A stretch of DNA of 64,000 bases from Sphingorhabdus sp. EL138 (lineage in GTDB: Bacteria; Pseudomonadota; Alphaproteobacteria; Sphingomonadales; Sphingomonadaceae). Position 1 is the first letter of the stretch. Every line of letters starts with the position of its first letter. The DNA lies in NCBI RefSeq assembly GCF_900258045.1, contig NZ_OGVD01000004.1:1364001-1428000 (forward strand). The letters are read 5' to 3'. Shown piece by piece: positions 35,599 through 44,218 of this stretch. A program made the position numbers and the translations under genes. The notes under the pieces were generated by a model. That model searched no databases and was not told the origin of the DNA. It saw nothing but the letters and a program-made list of their open reading frames with translations.

Positions 35599-36732
35599 TT
35601 ATGCGACTTTTCTAACGAAAACCGTTCCCGCCGAATATCCTGCGCCAAATGAGCAGATAAGTCCAATGTCTCCGTCCGACAGATCGGCGCTGTGCTTGTG
35701 AAACGCGATGATTGAACCAGCCGAAGACGTATTCGCATAGGTATCCAGCACGGTTGGGCTTTCATCATCATTTGCTTCATGACCAAGCACGCGCTGAGCG
35801 ATCAACCGGTTCATCCCGGCATTGGCCTGATGCAACCATAGGCGCCTAAGGTCAGTATTCTCGATACCCAGCCGCGCCGCTTGATCCACAATCATCTGGG
35901 CGACCATCGGCACCACTTCCTTGAAGACCTTGCGCCCTTCCTGGACAAATAGCTTATCTACGTCATCCCGTGTTTCCGGACTGGTCCGGTTGAGGAAGCC
36001 AAAGTTGTTACGGATATTGTTCGAAAACTGCGTCTTGAGCTTGGTCCCGACAATTTCCCAATGTTCTGCTGGTGCGATGTCTTTTGCTTCCACCAATATG
36101 GCTGTTGCTACATCTCCAAAGATGAAGTGGCTGTCACGGTCCCGCCAGTTCAAATGACCTGAACATATTTCAGGATTGATTACCAATACCGATTTGGCAC
36201 TGCCGGAACGGATATAGTCCGCCGCTGTCTGGATACCGAATGTCGCGGACGAACAAGCCACGTTCATATCAAAACCGAAACCGTCACCAATGCCCAGCGC
36301 ATCCTGAATCTCGACCGCGATGGCAGGATAGGCGCGCTGCAGATTGGAACAGGCACAGAGTACGGCATCGACATCCTCTGCTTTCCGCCCCGCCCGTTCC
36401 AGCGCCTGCTCGGCCGCCTTAACGCCAATTTCGGCAAGGACGGAGATTTCGTCATCCGGCCGTTCAGGCAATCGCGGGCACATGGTTTCGGGGTCAAGGA
36501 TCGGATCCTTGGAAAGTACGAAGCGTGATTTTATGCCTGATGCCTTTTCGATAAACTCGACCGAACTATGCTGCAATTCGGCGACCTCACCAGCGGTAAT
36601 GGCATCGGCATTTTCGTTGTTATGCAAATCAACATAAGCGTTGAAGCTCGTCACCAGTTCTTCATTGCTGATGCTATCGGTGGGTGTGAAGAGGCCAGTG
36701 GCAGAAATTACGGGAATGTTAGTGTTGGTCAT
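35599..36732 (-). CDS. Beta-ketoacyl-ACP synthase III-like protein
   Basis: The 377-residue thiolase-fold protein keeps all three FabH residues: Cys160 (NVACSSATF), His301 (LHQAN) and Asn334 (YANTSSAG). It is about 55 residues longer than housekeeping FabH and belongs to the longer KAS III group seen with alternative acyl substrates. It may start fatty acid or acyl-natural-product synthesis from a medium or unusual acyl-CoA. Start at 36732; the open frame reaches 36894 but the added residues are implausible. First gene of a run with a GFA protein and two esterases. Divergent from ung, 132 bp apart. Confidence 0.88.
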   Translation of the reverse strand: MTNTNIPVISATGLFTPTDSISNEELVTSFNAYVDLHNNENADAITAGEVAELQHSSVEFIEKASGIKSRFVLSKDPILDPETMCPRLPERPDDEISVLAEIGVKAAEQALERAGRKAEDVDAVLCACSNLQRAYPAIAVEIQDALGIGDGFGFDMNVACSSATFGIQTAADYIRSGSAKSVLVINPEICSGHLNWRDRDSHFIFGDVATAILVEAKDIAPAEHWEIVGTKLKTQFSNNIRNNFGFLNRTSPETRDDVDKLFVQEGRKVFKEVVPMVAQMIVDQAARLGIENTDLRRLWLHQANAGMNRLIAQRVLGHEANDDESPTVLDTYANTSSAGSIIAFHKHSADLSDGDIGLICSFGAGYSAGTVFVRKVA

Positions 36733-36830
36733 AGGGCGATATTCTCTTAAACCTTGAAGACAATTGGAATAATAACATGCCAATATCGTAAAGTCCCAAC
36801 GGGCAACTAGCAAGCGGTGTTGCTCGCCGA

Positions 36831-36858
36831 TTGCCAATCGCAGACATCTTGCTATTTG
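36831..36858 (+). promoter_or_regulatory. Candidate promoter of ung
   Basis: TTGCCA (36831-36836) and TATTTG (36853-36858) are spaced by 16 nt. The -10 ends 6 nt before the ung ATG, so a start 7 nt downstream would be the A of ATG. This agrees with the absence of a Shine-Dalgarno sequence. The same geometry is seen at rnd. Confidence 0.4.
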
Positions 36859-36864
36859 TTTGGC

Positions 36865-37569
36865 ATGACCGAAACCGATCGCATCAAATTGCATGAAAGC
36901 TGGAAGATGCCACTCGCGCGTGAATTTTCCAGCGATTATATGACCAACTTACGGGCCTTTCTGATTCAGCAGAAAAAAGAGGGCAAGCATGTCTTCCCCA
37001 AGGGCAGTGAATATTTTCGGGCGCTCGACCTCACACCCCTAGACAAGGTGCGTGTCGTGATCCTGGGGCAAGACCCCTATCATGGCCCGGGACAAGCGCA
37101 TGGGCTTTGCTTTAGCGTGCAACCCGGCGTCCGGCCGCCACCGTCGCTGGTCAATATCTACAAGGAACTGGAAAGCGATATCGGAATGCAACGCCCCCAG
37201 CACGGATTTCTGGAATCCTGGGCACAGCAAGGCGTGCTGTTGCTAAACAGCGTGTTGACGGTTCAGCGAGCAGAAGCAGCCTCACATCGCGGCAAGGGGT
37301 GGGAGCAGTTCACCGATGCGATCATCCGATTGATCGCGGCGAAGGAAGAGCCCGTCGTCTTTCTGTTGTGGGGTAGCTATGCGCAAAAGAAAGCGGGCTT
37401 TGTCCAAAGCATCGAACAAGGCGGCAAGCATCTGGTGTTAAAGGCACCGCACCCCTCCCCGCTTTCGGCGCACAATGGCTTTTTTGGGTGTCAGCATTTC
37501 AGCAAGACCAACAGCTTTCTGGAGCATAATGGCCTGCCGCCGATCGACTGGTCTTTGCCGCCCGTTTAG
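36865..37569 (+). CDS. ung: Uracil-DNA glycosylase, family 1
   Basis: The enzyme removes uracil from DNA for base-excision repair. The 234-residue product has GQDPYH at 68-73 with catalytic Asp70, the LLNSVLTV strand and HPSPLS at 196-201 with catalytic His196. The start at 36865 gives the normal N-terminus; an earlier open frame to 36817 is not supported. No ribosome site precedes the ATG. Confidence 0.97.
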   Translation: MTETDRIKLHESWKMPLAREFSSDYMTNLRAFLIQQKKEGKHVFPKGSEYFRALDLTPLDKVRVVILGQDPYHGPGQAHGLCFSVQPGVRPPPSLVNIYKELESDIGMQRPQHGFLESWAQQGVLLLNSVLTVQRAEAASHRGKGWEQFTDAIIRLIAAKEEPVVFLLWGSYAQKKAGFVQSIEQGGKHLVLKAPHPSPLSAHNGFFGCQHFSKTNSFLEHNGLPPIDWSLPPV

Positions 37570-37607
37570 CTTATGATTGCGCACAAAGCACAAAAGGGGC
37601 CAAGCCA

Positions 37608-37955
37608 ATGACGTCCAACAGACAAAAAGAGCATCAGAGTTTTGATACATTCTGGCCGTTCTATTTGCAGGAGCATGCCAAACCGGCGACGCGTAATCTG
37701 CATTATGTCGGAACCAGTCTGGTTGTCCTGATAGCCTTTTATTCGGTCGCAACGACCAATTGGCTGTTACCGCTGGCCATGCCTCTCGCAGGCTATTTTT
37801 TCGCCTGGATGGCCCATTGGAGAATCGAAAAGAATCGCCCGGCGACCTTCACATATCCTCTGTGGTCCCTGATCGCAGATTTCAAGATGTGGGGACTTTG
37901 GCTCACCGGACGCCTGAAGCCGGAGCTTCAAAAGGCCGGTGTAGAGGACGCCTAG
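37608..37955 (+). CDS. Mpo1-like protein (DUF962)
   Basis: The 115-residue membrane protein shows the DUF962 signature: [21 protein letters not shown], two membrane segments, then [16 protein letters not shown] and [11 protein letters not shown]. The yeast homologue Mpo1 is an alpha-oxidation dioxygenase acting on phytosphingosine-derived 2-hydroxy acids. In a sphingomonad, whose lipids include sphingolipids, that is an attractive but unproven link. The histidines (EH, RNLHY, AHW) that bind iron in Mpo1 are present. It follows ung at 38 bp. Its stop shares CTAG with the convergent hydrolase stop. Confidence 0.88.
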   Translation: MTSNRQKEHQSFDTFWPFYLQEHAKPATRNLHYVGTSLVVLIAFYSVATTNWLLPLAMPLAGYFFAWMAHWRIEKNRPATFTYPLWSLIADFKMWGLWLTGRLKPELQKAGVEDA

Positions 37956-38935
37956 CTGGCCGCTTCCAATTCCGCTTCCTGCACCTTCAGCGCTTCGGTT
38001 CCTTCGATCCAGATACCGATATCCCGCGCCACCTGATCTGGTGTTTCTTCCATCGGCAGATGTCCGGCATCTTTGTAAATGATAAGCTTGGATCCCGGGA
38101 TAGCTTCTTCAAAAGCCTTTGCGTGAGATACCGGAATAACCTTGTCCTGCTCTCCCCAAAGCAACAGCACGGGCATTTTTAGATTTCCGACTTCCGCCCA
38201 CTTTTCCGGTTCGCGTGCTGTTTTGCCCCGCGCGACTGAAGCCTGACGATTGCCAGGAAAGCGCAGCAATTCCCAATAACGGGTCACCAGTTCATCGGTC
38301 AAACGTTCTGGTTGTGCAAAATTTTCTTCCAATGACGAGCGCACGAGAAATTTGGGAGTAATTTCAGGCAACAACAATTGTCCGATAGACGAACGCGCCA
38401 GTCTTGCAGCCAGATAGGGTTTGACCTTTTCGTCCGTTTGCGCGCCGGATGCATCGATCAAAACAAGCCCTGAAACGCGCTCAGGAACTGCCAGACCGGC
38501 ACGCCACGACAACCAGCCGCCCATGCTGTTGCCGACCCAATAAGCTTTTTCGACACCCACGGTATCGAGCACCTTCGTCGCCGCGGCAATATTGGTATCG
38601 GCACTATAGTTACCGTTTGCCTGAGGACCGGTGAGGCCATGGCCATATAGATCAAGCGAGATCAGCCGGTATTTGTCGCCTAGCAAAGCCACAACCGGCT
38701 CCCATGTCTGAAGCAGGCTGTTCGAACCGTGGATCAGCAAGATCGCTGGTCCCTCCTTGTTCCCTTCATCACGATAATGAATTTGCCCACCGGCGCCGTC
38801 CTCCACAAATTGCGACGCGTCATTGCTATATTTTGCGATCATGTCCGCACGATCGGTATCCGGCGTGCGGAATATGAAAAACGCGGCGATCAATATAACG
38901 ATCAAAGCCAATAAAGTACGGAATGTGGTTTTCAT
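37952..38935 (-). CDS. Alpha/beta hydrolase, membrane-anchored or exported
   Basis: The 327-residue protein starts at 38935 with GGGGCAAG upstream. A hydrophobic segment ([16 protein letters not shown], residues about 7-22) is either an anchor or a signal. The hydrolase domain has the oxyanion LLIHGSN, the nucleophile elbow GNSMGGW, an acid region in [11 protein letters not shown] and the catalytic His in DAGHLPMEE. The fold is that of epoxide-hydrolase/haloalkane-like or lipase-like enzymes; the substrate is unknown. It overlaps the DUF962 stop on the opposite strand. Confidence 0.88.
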   Translation of the reverse strand: MKTTFRTLLALIVILIAAFFIFRTPDTDRADMIAKYSNDASQFVEDGAGGQIHYRDEGNKEGPAILLIHGSNSLLQTWEPVVALLGDKYRLISLDLYGHGLTGPQANGNYSADTNIAAATKVLDTVGVEKAYWVGNSMGGWLSWRAGLAVPERVSGLVLIDASGAQTDEKVKPYLAARLARSSIGQLLLPEITPKFLVRSSLEENFAQPERLTDELVTRYWELLRFPGNRQASVARGKTAREPEKWAEVGNLKMPVLLLWGEQDKVIPVSHAKAFEEAIPGSKLIIYKDAGHLPMEETPDQVARDIGIWIEGTEALKVQEAELEAAS

Positions 38936-38996
38936 GTTCTTGCCCCAGACGATGCCAAGAAACGACAATACATATCGAGCCGCTGGTAGGACAGAC

Positions 38997-39030
38997 AAAA
39001 AAGGGCGGGAAAGCAAAAGCCGTCCCGCCC
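38997..39030 (-). terminator. Intrinsic terminator of the cold-shock gene
   Basis: On the minus strand GGGCGGGA and TCCCGCCC pair around a 12-nt loop region and are followed by six T. It lies 36 bp after the cold-shock gene stop and before the convergent-side hydrolase start. Confidence 0.85.
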
Positions 39031-39065
39031 CTGTAAATAGTTACCGGCCATAAAGGCCAATAGCC

Positions 39066-39272
39066 TTAAGCTTGCTGAAGGTTTACAGCCGCTTTCTTGC
39101 CATTGTTTCCGGTTTCAATATCATAGGTAAGGCGCTGTTCTTTTTCCAGCGTCTGCATACCGGCAGCCTGAACGGCTGTGATGTGAACAAAGCTGTCATC
39201 GCCGCCATCTTCAGGAGCGATAAATCCATAGCCTTTGTCCGTATTGAAAAATTTTACTGTGCCTGTAGGCAT
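39066..39272 (-). CDS. Cold-shock protein, CspA family
   Basis: The 68-residue protein is a single cold-shock domain: GTVKFFNTDKGYGFI (RNP1), DDSFVHI (RNP2), and QRLTYDIETGNNGKKAAVNL at the end. It binds single-stranded nucleic acid and acts as an RNA chaperone. Start at 39272 after AGGAATAAG; an ATG at 39290 would add MNRNKN. The 358 bp upstream hold no clear gene; a long structured leader is usual for csp genes. Confidence 0.95.
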   Translation of the reverse strand: MPTGTVKFFNTDKGYGFIAPEDGGDDSFVHITAVQAAGMQTLEKEQRLTYDIETGNNGKKAAVNLQQA

Positions 39273-39630
39273 ATTCTTATTCCTATTCATTACTTAGTGG
39301 TGTCTGTCCGACCTTTCGGCCGCGCCAGACGGGGGTCGCCAAACGTCGAGAAAAAGGAAAAAAGAGCATGCGGGCTGCTTTACCAGCCGCGAAACAAGAA
39401 TTTCGTCGTACGCGATTATTAGCTGTGGTGGCCGTAGCAGCCTAACCCGCACTTAGCAAACGGCTTAACCCGACGGATGCGTTAACGCGGGCATTTACGG
39501 CGTCGAAACCAGCGCAATGGCCGCCATTGTCAAAGTTAATAGGCCTAATCCTAACAACCATATCCAGCACAGGTCCAGCAGCAGCCGCAGCCCTTTCCCT
39601 TGCCGTCGATAAAGTGTAGCGCTTTATCCT
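39273..39630. other. Gene-free stretch between cspA and a lipoprotein gene
   Basis: I see no supported gene in this 358-bp region. It probably holds the cspA leader and promoter. A 25-codon open frame on the plus strand (39368-39445) has a purine-rich stretch upstream and a hydrophobic end (LLAVVAVAA), but nothing else supports it. A perfect inverted repeat (39608-39628) abuts the next gene. Confidence 0.6.
39608..39628. promoter_or_regulatory. Inverted repeat abutting a start codon
   Basis: GATAAAG-TGTAGCG-CTTTATC ends 2 bp before the ATG at 39631. It replaces the usual ribosome-binding region and could be an operator or an RNA hairpin that limits translation. Confidence 0.4.
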
Positions 39631-40281
39631 ATGAAACAGACATTTAAATTTGGAGGCGCTGCCTGCGCCGCTGTCCTCACCATAACCCTTTCCGCTTGTG
39701 AACCGGGCGAACCGCCGGTCGCACCCGATCTTTCACCACAGGATGTTTATTTTGAACGTCTATCGCTGCTTTGTGACAAGGCTTATCCGGGGCAGCTGGT
39801 TTCCGATCAGGAAGCCGATGCGGATATGATGGGTCAACCGATGATCATGCATGTCGCGACCTGCGATCAGACAGAGATTCAAATCCCCTTTCATATCAGC
39901 AATGCCGATGGCAGTTGGAACCGCTCGCGGACGTGGATCATCGCCCGCACCGAGGACGGTCTGCGTCTGAAACATCGCCATCGGCACGACGATGGATCAC
40001 TGGATGCAGTCAGTAATTATGGCGGCGATACCGCGGCCCCCGGCACCAAGCAACGTCAGGAATTTCCGGTCGATGAAGAGTCCATTGCTCTGTTCAAGAC
40101 AGAAGGCCTTGATCAATCCGTGACCAACACATGGGCAGTCGAGATTAGCCCTCCTGGCGAGCAGGAGGCCCGCTTCGCCTATGAACTGCGGCGACCCGAA
40201 ACGGCTGACGCTCGTTTCTTCCGCGTTGAATTTGATCTCTCAAAACCAGTCGAGACGCCGCCACCGCCGTGGGGCGACTAG
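39631..40281 (+). CDS. Hypothetical lipoprotein, 216 aa
   Basis: The product has a signal with lipobox LSAC (cysteine at residue 23) and a mature domain of about 190 residues. Conserved-looking pieces are RLSLLCDKAYPGQLVS, QPMIMHVATCDQTEIQIPFH and GLRLKHRHRHDDGSLD. Two or three cysteines may form disulfides. Many proteobacteria have such a protein annotated only as hypothetical; I do not know its role. It is the first of three consecutive plus-strand genes ending in DoxX. Confidence 0.6.
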   Translation: MKQTFKFGGAACAAVLTITLSACEPGEPPVAPDLSPQDVYFERLSLLCDKAYPGQLVSDQEADADMMGQPMIMHVATCDQTEIQIPFHISNADGSWNRSRTWIIARTEDGLRLKHRHRHDDGSLDAVSNYGGDTAAPGTKQRQEFPVDEESIALFKTEGLDQSVTNTWAVEISPPGEQEARFAYELRRPETADARFFRVEFDLSKPVETPPPPWGD

Positions 40282-40326
40282 CCCGATCACCCCTTGACGA
40301 GACCACCTGTCCTTGCGCACAGTCAG

Positions 40327-40758
40327 ATGATGCTCGCAGAACTTCTCGTCAGCGCCGGAGTGGTGCTGCTCACCGTCCTGATCCATGGCGCCGGCATGTA
40401 CGGCCTTGCCCGTCTTTTGAGAATTGAGGCTCGCGAGGAGGCGGAGGAGCATATTCATCCGATGTCATTGCGCGGTGTGTCGGTGACATTAATCCTTGTG
40501 CTGGGGTTGTTTACGCTTCACGGCATTGAAATCTGGCTCTATGCTTTTGTCTATCTGTTGCTTGATGCACTGCCGACCTTACCCGATGCAGTCTATTTCT
40601 CTGCGATCACCTATGCCACCACGGGCTATAATGACGATGCTCTCAACCAAAGCTGGCGCATGGTTGCGGCGATTGAAGGCGTCAACGGCATTATCCTGCT
40701 GGGCTGGTCCACCGCCTTCTTTGTCTCCGTCGTCCACCGCATGGGCGGCAGTAAGTGA
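40327..40758 (+). CDS. Small potassium-channel-like membrane protein (Ion_trans_2 type)
   Basis: The 143-residue product has three hydrophobic segments and a pore-like motif SAITYATTGYNDD, with TTGYND at residues 98-103. This aligns with the potassium-filter sequence TTxGYGD, with asparagine where the second glycine should be. A final helix (GVNGIILLGWSTAFFVSVV) follows, so it looks like the two-helix plus pore unit of a simple channel. An ORF start at TTG 40294 would add residues; ATG 40327 is preferred. No ribosome site is evident. Its stop overlaps the DoxX start (TGATG). Confidence 0.65.
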   Translation: MMLAELLVSAGVVLLTVLIHGAGMYGLARLLRIEAREEAEEHIHPMSLRGVSVTLILVLGLFTLHGIEIWLYAFVYLLLDALPTLPDAVYFSAITYATTGYNDDALNQSWRMVAAIEGVNGIILLGWSTAFFVSVVHRMGGSK

Positions 40759-41207
40759 TGGCCAAACTGCCGGAAGCTTCTCCGGTTTCAGAGACTATCA
40801 CGCGCCGGTTTTTCCGTTTGCTGCTCGCCATCGTCTATCTCGTCGCCGGTATCCTCCATATCCAAAGCCCGGGCGGATTTCTCGCCATCACGCCTGACTG
40901 GGTGCCGTTCCCGGAACAGGTCATCTTTCTTACAGGCGTTGCTGAGATTGCCGGTGCCGTCGGTCTCCTCATTCCGTCCCAACTCATTCCGCATATCCGC
41001 TATGCATCCGGTATCGGGCTCGCCCTTTATGCATTTTGCGTCTATCCGGCGAACGTCAATCATGCGGTCAACAATATCGCCATCGGTGGAGAGATTGCAA
41101 ACTGGGCCTATCACGGTCCGCGATTGTTGTTTCAACCCGTCTTTATCTGGTGGGCATTGATCGCTGGCAACGTCATCAACTGGCCATTTAAACCGAAAAT
41201 CAGCTAA
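40758..41207 (+). CDS. DoxX family membrane protein
   Basis: The 149-residue protein has four membrane segments, with ARLLLAIVYLVAGILH-like first helix (FRLLLAIVYLVAGILHI), then VAEIAGAVGLLIP and a YALYAFCVYPAN region. This is the DoxX-like pattern of small quinone-linked or thiosulfate-oxidation-related proteins; the true role is unknown. It is coupled to the channel-like gene by a one-base overlap and its stop overlaps the convergent transporter stop. Confidence 0.8.
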   Translation: MAKLPEASPVSETITRRFFRLLLAIVYLVAGILHIQSPGGFLAITPDWVPFPEQVIFLTGVAEIAGAVGLLIPSQLIPHIRYASGIGLALYAFCVYPANVNHAVNNIAIGGEIANWAYHGPRLLFQPVFIWWALIAGNVINWPFKPKIS

Positions 41208-42655
41208 TTTTTAGATGCCCTTTCACTCAACTTCCGCAGATTTTCTTCATGACCCGCACGGTTTAGCTTGTACATGCTGATCACCGCGATCATCGTCATC
41301 CACAGTGCGAGGATCAGAGGTACATAGACCGCGCCCAACCTCCAAAGCGTATCTGCAGAAACATCCCCTTGTCCCGCACCGGATTGCAGGCCGACAATTC
41401 CCAGCACAGTGCTCGCCAATATGATCCCGACCCCAACGCCGCATTTACGGATGAAGGTTGTGGCGGCAAAGAATATCCCTTCCGAGCGCCGCCCCGTTTT
41501 CAGTTCTGCCTGCTCAACCAGATCGGCGATCATTGATGAGGCCAAGATTTGGTAACAGATGATCAGACCGACATCGATTGTGGTAGCGATCAGAACAAAC
41601 CAGAAAATAAACGGCGAATCATTGCCCGGCAGCACATCAAATACTCGCAGCATGATCGGTGTCGGCGACCCGATGAAAGCGATCAGTCCGATTATTATCG
41701 CTCCGCGTTTCTTGCCAATTGTGCGGGTTACATAGGGCGCCAGAAACAGTCCGATAAACGTCGAGAACGTGACACAAATGGAAATAAGCCCGATTTGCTC
41801 TGGACCAAAACCCCAGAAATAAGTGGCAAAATAGAAGTTCAAACCACCCGCGAGACCGGAGGCGATGAACCCCAATAGGCTTGCAAAGAACAGTGCCGCA
41901 AAGGACCGGCTCGATAATGTCTCAAAGATCTCTCGGAACATCAGACCGGGTGTAATCCTGCGCTTCGCCGGTGGTTCCCGCAGTTTGGGGATAAGATGAT
42001 GCGTCCCCAACGCTGAGATCATAATCGCCGCAAACATCATCAGCGACGCAATGACCCCATAGAAAGCATAGGCGTCACGGTTAAATTGGCCATTGCTGAT
42101 TGCCGCTGTAACGAAGGCGGGAAAGATCAGAATGAACATCGCAATCGCCATGGTGTTGCCGCCAAGCCAACCGAAGAACCAGCGGAAACTGATCACCGAA
42201 CTGCGCTCATCATAATCCTGCGTCATCTCTGGCGCCAGCGCTGTGCTAGGCGTTTCATATATGGTGATGAACGTCCGGATGAGGATGGAAAGCAACAATA
42301 CATACCAGAAGAGCTGCGTATTGCTCCAGCTCTCCGGCGGGTTCCATAAGAAGTAATAACTGATCGCCACAGGCACAGCTGCGGCATACATGAACGGATG
42401 GCGACGGCCCCATTTGGACCGGAAGTTATCTGACCAATAACCGACAATCGGATCGCTGAGCGCATCTGCAATCAATGCGATCATGATGGCCAGCCCGACC
42501 AGTTGGGCATTCAAACCAATGACTTGCGCATAAAATATCAGCAGAAGATACTGAAACCCGCCGTCTTTGATCCCGTATGCGACGGATCCAAAACCATAAG
42601 CCAGTTTCGTCCCAGTCGATGGCTTCGTATCCATTGTAACCGCTGATGCGTTCAT
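41204..42655 (-). CDS. GPH-family cation:sugar symporter (MFS)
   Basis: The 483-residue membrane protein has about twelve helices. It shows GPH signatures: KLAYGFGSVAYGIKDG near the start, the DALSDPIVGYWSDNFRSKWGRRHPFM loop (long motif at about residues 64-90) and ETPSTALAPEMTQDYDERS. The family imports melibiose, xylosides or glucuronides with sodium or protons. No sugar-use genes are adjacent, so the substrate cannot be named. Start at 42655 after GGGGGGA. Convergent with DoxX, with overlapping stop codons. Confidence 0.88.
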   Translation of the reverse strand: MNASAVTMDTKPSTGTKLAYGFGSVAYGIKDGGFQYLLLIFYAQVIGLNAQLVGLAIMIALIADALSDPIVGYWSDNFRSKWGRRHPFMYAAAVPVAISYYFLWNPPESWSNTQLFWYVLLLSILIRTFITIYETPSTALAPEMTQDYDERSSVISFRWFFGWLGGNTMAIAMFILIFPAFVTAAISNGQFNRDAYAFYGVIASLMMFAAIMISALGTHHLIPKLREPPAKRRITPGLMFREIFETLSSRSFAALFFASLLGFIASGLAGGLNFYFATYFWGFGPEQIGLISICVTFSTFIGLFLAPYVTRTIGKKRGAIIIGLIAFIGSPTPIMLRVFDVLPGNDSPFIFWFVLIATTIDVGLIICYQILASSMIADLVEQAELKTGRRSEGIFFAATTFIRKCGVGVGIILASTVLGIVGLQSGAGQGDVSADTLWRLGAVYVPLILALWMTMIAVISMYKLNRAGHEENLRKLSERASKN

Positions 42656-42817
42656 AATCCCCCCAGCTTGTCGGCACGTTATTGGTTGCGCTCTGGTGGC
42701 AGACCGTAAACAGGCTGCGCCCATTTACAAGCACTTGCGCACCGGGACAAATCTCTGCAACGCGGCCTGATTCGTGCTATACTCCAATGCGGAGGGCAAT
42801 TTTGGAAGGAAGGCCCA

Positions 42818-42967
42818 ATGGAACGCCATGGAGATGAAATACTAGTTACGGAAAAGGAAGCCAGCAACAAAACCCGGCCACAAGGAGTACGATGGGTCCT
42901 TGCTGTTTCGCTGCTTGCCGCACTGATCGCGATGTCCTTTGTCTGGATCATACCAGCCTTGTCATAA
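42818..42967 (+). CDS. Small single-pass membrane protein, 49 aa
   Basis: A 50-codon frame starts at an ATG with GGAAGG six to eight bases upstream. A charged N-terminus of about 25 residues is followed by one helix (RWVLAVSLLAALIAMSFVWI). Similar short tail-anchor-like proteins occur across alphaproteobacteria as far as I recall; no function is known. It lies in the gap between the GPH transporter (divergent) and a GFA gene. Confidence 0.65.
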   Translation: MERHGDEILVTEKEASNKTRPQGVRWVLAVSLLAALIAMSFVWIIPALS

Positions 42968-43062
42968 CGCTCTGGCGGGGCGGCCTGGTTCATTGACCAT
43001 GATCAATTCATCCGCTCTTGTTCCGGCCTATGATTGCAGAGCGATTGAACAGGAGAGCGACT

Positions 43063-43509
43063 ATGACCAATACCCCCGAGCCGGCTGAAACCAGAGAACG
43101 CAAAGGGCATTGCCTGTGCGGTGATGTCCAGATTACCGCACATCAAGCCAGTACAGAAGTCGGTGCCTGCCATTGCCACATGTGCCGGCGATGGGGTGGC
43201 GGCCCCGCCTTTGAACTCGATTGTGGCACCGATGTCACCATAACGGGCGAAGACCATATCGCGGTCTACAACTCCTCCGAGTGGGCCGAGCGGGCTTTTT
43301 GCAAAACCTGCGGCACCAATCTGTACTATCGGTTGAAAGAGCCCGGCCAATACATGATTGCCAGTGCGATATTCGACAATGAAGATGGTCTGAACTTCAC
43401 CACCCAAGTCTATATCGACAGCAAGCCCGACTATTACAGTCTGGCCGAACAGACCAAAAACCTGACCGGTGCAGAGGTGGAAGCCATGTTCGCCGCTGAA
43501 ATGCAATGA
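43063..43509 (+). CDS. GFA family zinc protein
   Basis: The 148-residue product starts at 43063 after AGGAG. It has the GFA cysteine set: GHCLCGDVQITA, CHCHMCRRWGGG and FCKTCGTNLYY. It is not a close copy of the one at 35180. Substrate unknown. Convergent with the CpcT/CpeT-like gene, 34 bp away. Confidence 0.88.
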   Translation: MTNTPEPAETRERKGHCLCGDVQITAHQASTEVGACHCHMCRRWGGGPAFELDCGTDVTITGEDHIAVYNSSEWAERAFCKTCGTNLYYRLKEPGQYMIASAIFDNEDGLNFTTQVYIDSKPDYYSLAEQTKNLTGAEVEAMFAAEMQ

Positions 43510-43543
43510 CACCGGCATGGTGTAGTGCCAAGCGCTCCATCAA

Positions 43544-44218
43544 CTATTCAACTTTTACCCGCTGCATTGTTGAGAAGGCTCCGGGGGCTGTGCCCCAAAG
43601 CTGCTTGCCATCCAGATCAAAGCCGCGCTCCGCTTCTTGCAAAGCACTTTTGGTCAAACGTGTTTCTGAACCAATAGCGATCCGTTGGTTTCGACGTTTC
43701 GAGAAAATCGTGCACTTCACCGGATCTACCCGGCCGCGCCATGTGACACCCTCAAGCACCCAGATTTGTTCGCAACCGGGCTCTAGTGTCGGGACAAGCG
43801 CATCTCGGCTCAGCGACGCCAACAGAGCCGGATTGTTGGGCGCAACGGCATAACCTTCGGGTTCCTGCAAGCTCCACGTAATCTGCGCGACGCCGCCATC
43901 CGGCCGGTTCACCAACTGAAGCACCCTCTGACGATAGGCCTTGCGCGTATCTCCCGCTTCGCGCTTGCCGTGATCCCGCTGGTAGTATAGCCACTGCCCC
44001 TCACCCATCGACGACAGCCTGCTGCGAAAATCAAAAATCGCTTTATCGCCTTGCTCAGCAAAGCGGCCAGCCATCATCGCGGCGAGTCGTTCAGCTTGAT
44101 TGTCTGATGATTGCGGATTTTGTCCATCGGTAATCGCAACAATATCTGCGGTCGGAGCGCAGCCGATAGCAAGTTGCGAGCATATCAAAGCCGCCAAAAC
44201 CCAAATATCACGGCTCAC
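43544..44218 (-). CDS. CpcT/CpeT-like lipoprotein (chromophore lyase family)
   Basis: The 224-residue product has a lipoprotein-type signal (lipobox AIGC). The mature part follows CpcT/CpeT order: LAAMMAGRF, a QWLYYQRDH strand, YRQRVLQL, a GCEQIWVLEG...WRGRVDP...C segment, ETRLTKSALQEAERGFD and ending LWGTAPGAFS. Cyanobacterial members attach bilins to phycobiliproteins; many bacteria without phycobilisomes also have members, mostly secreted, of unknown function. Its start overlaps the cyclase-family stop (ATGA), so the two are coupled. Confidence 0.72.
   Translation of the reverse strand: MSRDIWVLAALICSQLAIGCAPTADIVAITDGQNPQSSDNQAERLAAMMAGRFAEQGDKAIFDFRSRLSSMGEGQWLYYQRDHGKREAGDTRKAYRQRVLQLVNRPDGGVAQITWSLQEPEGYAVAPNNPALLASLSRDALVPTLEPGCEQIWVLEGVTWRGRVDPVKCTIFSKRRNQRIAIGSETRLTKSALQEAERGFDLDGKQLWGTAPGAFSTMQRVKVE

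Noticed and set aside
39368-39445. Possible tmRNA coding part (frame ends AVVAVAA then stop)
   Set aside because: The end resembles a proteolysis tag, but there is no ANDN-type beginning, no resume codon context and no tRNA-like acceptor or T loop nearby.
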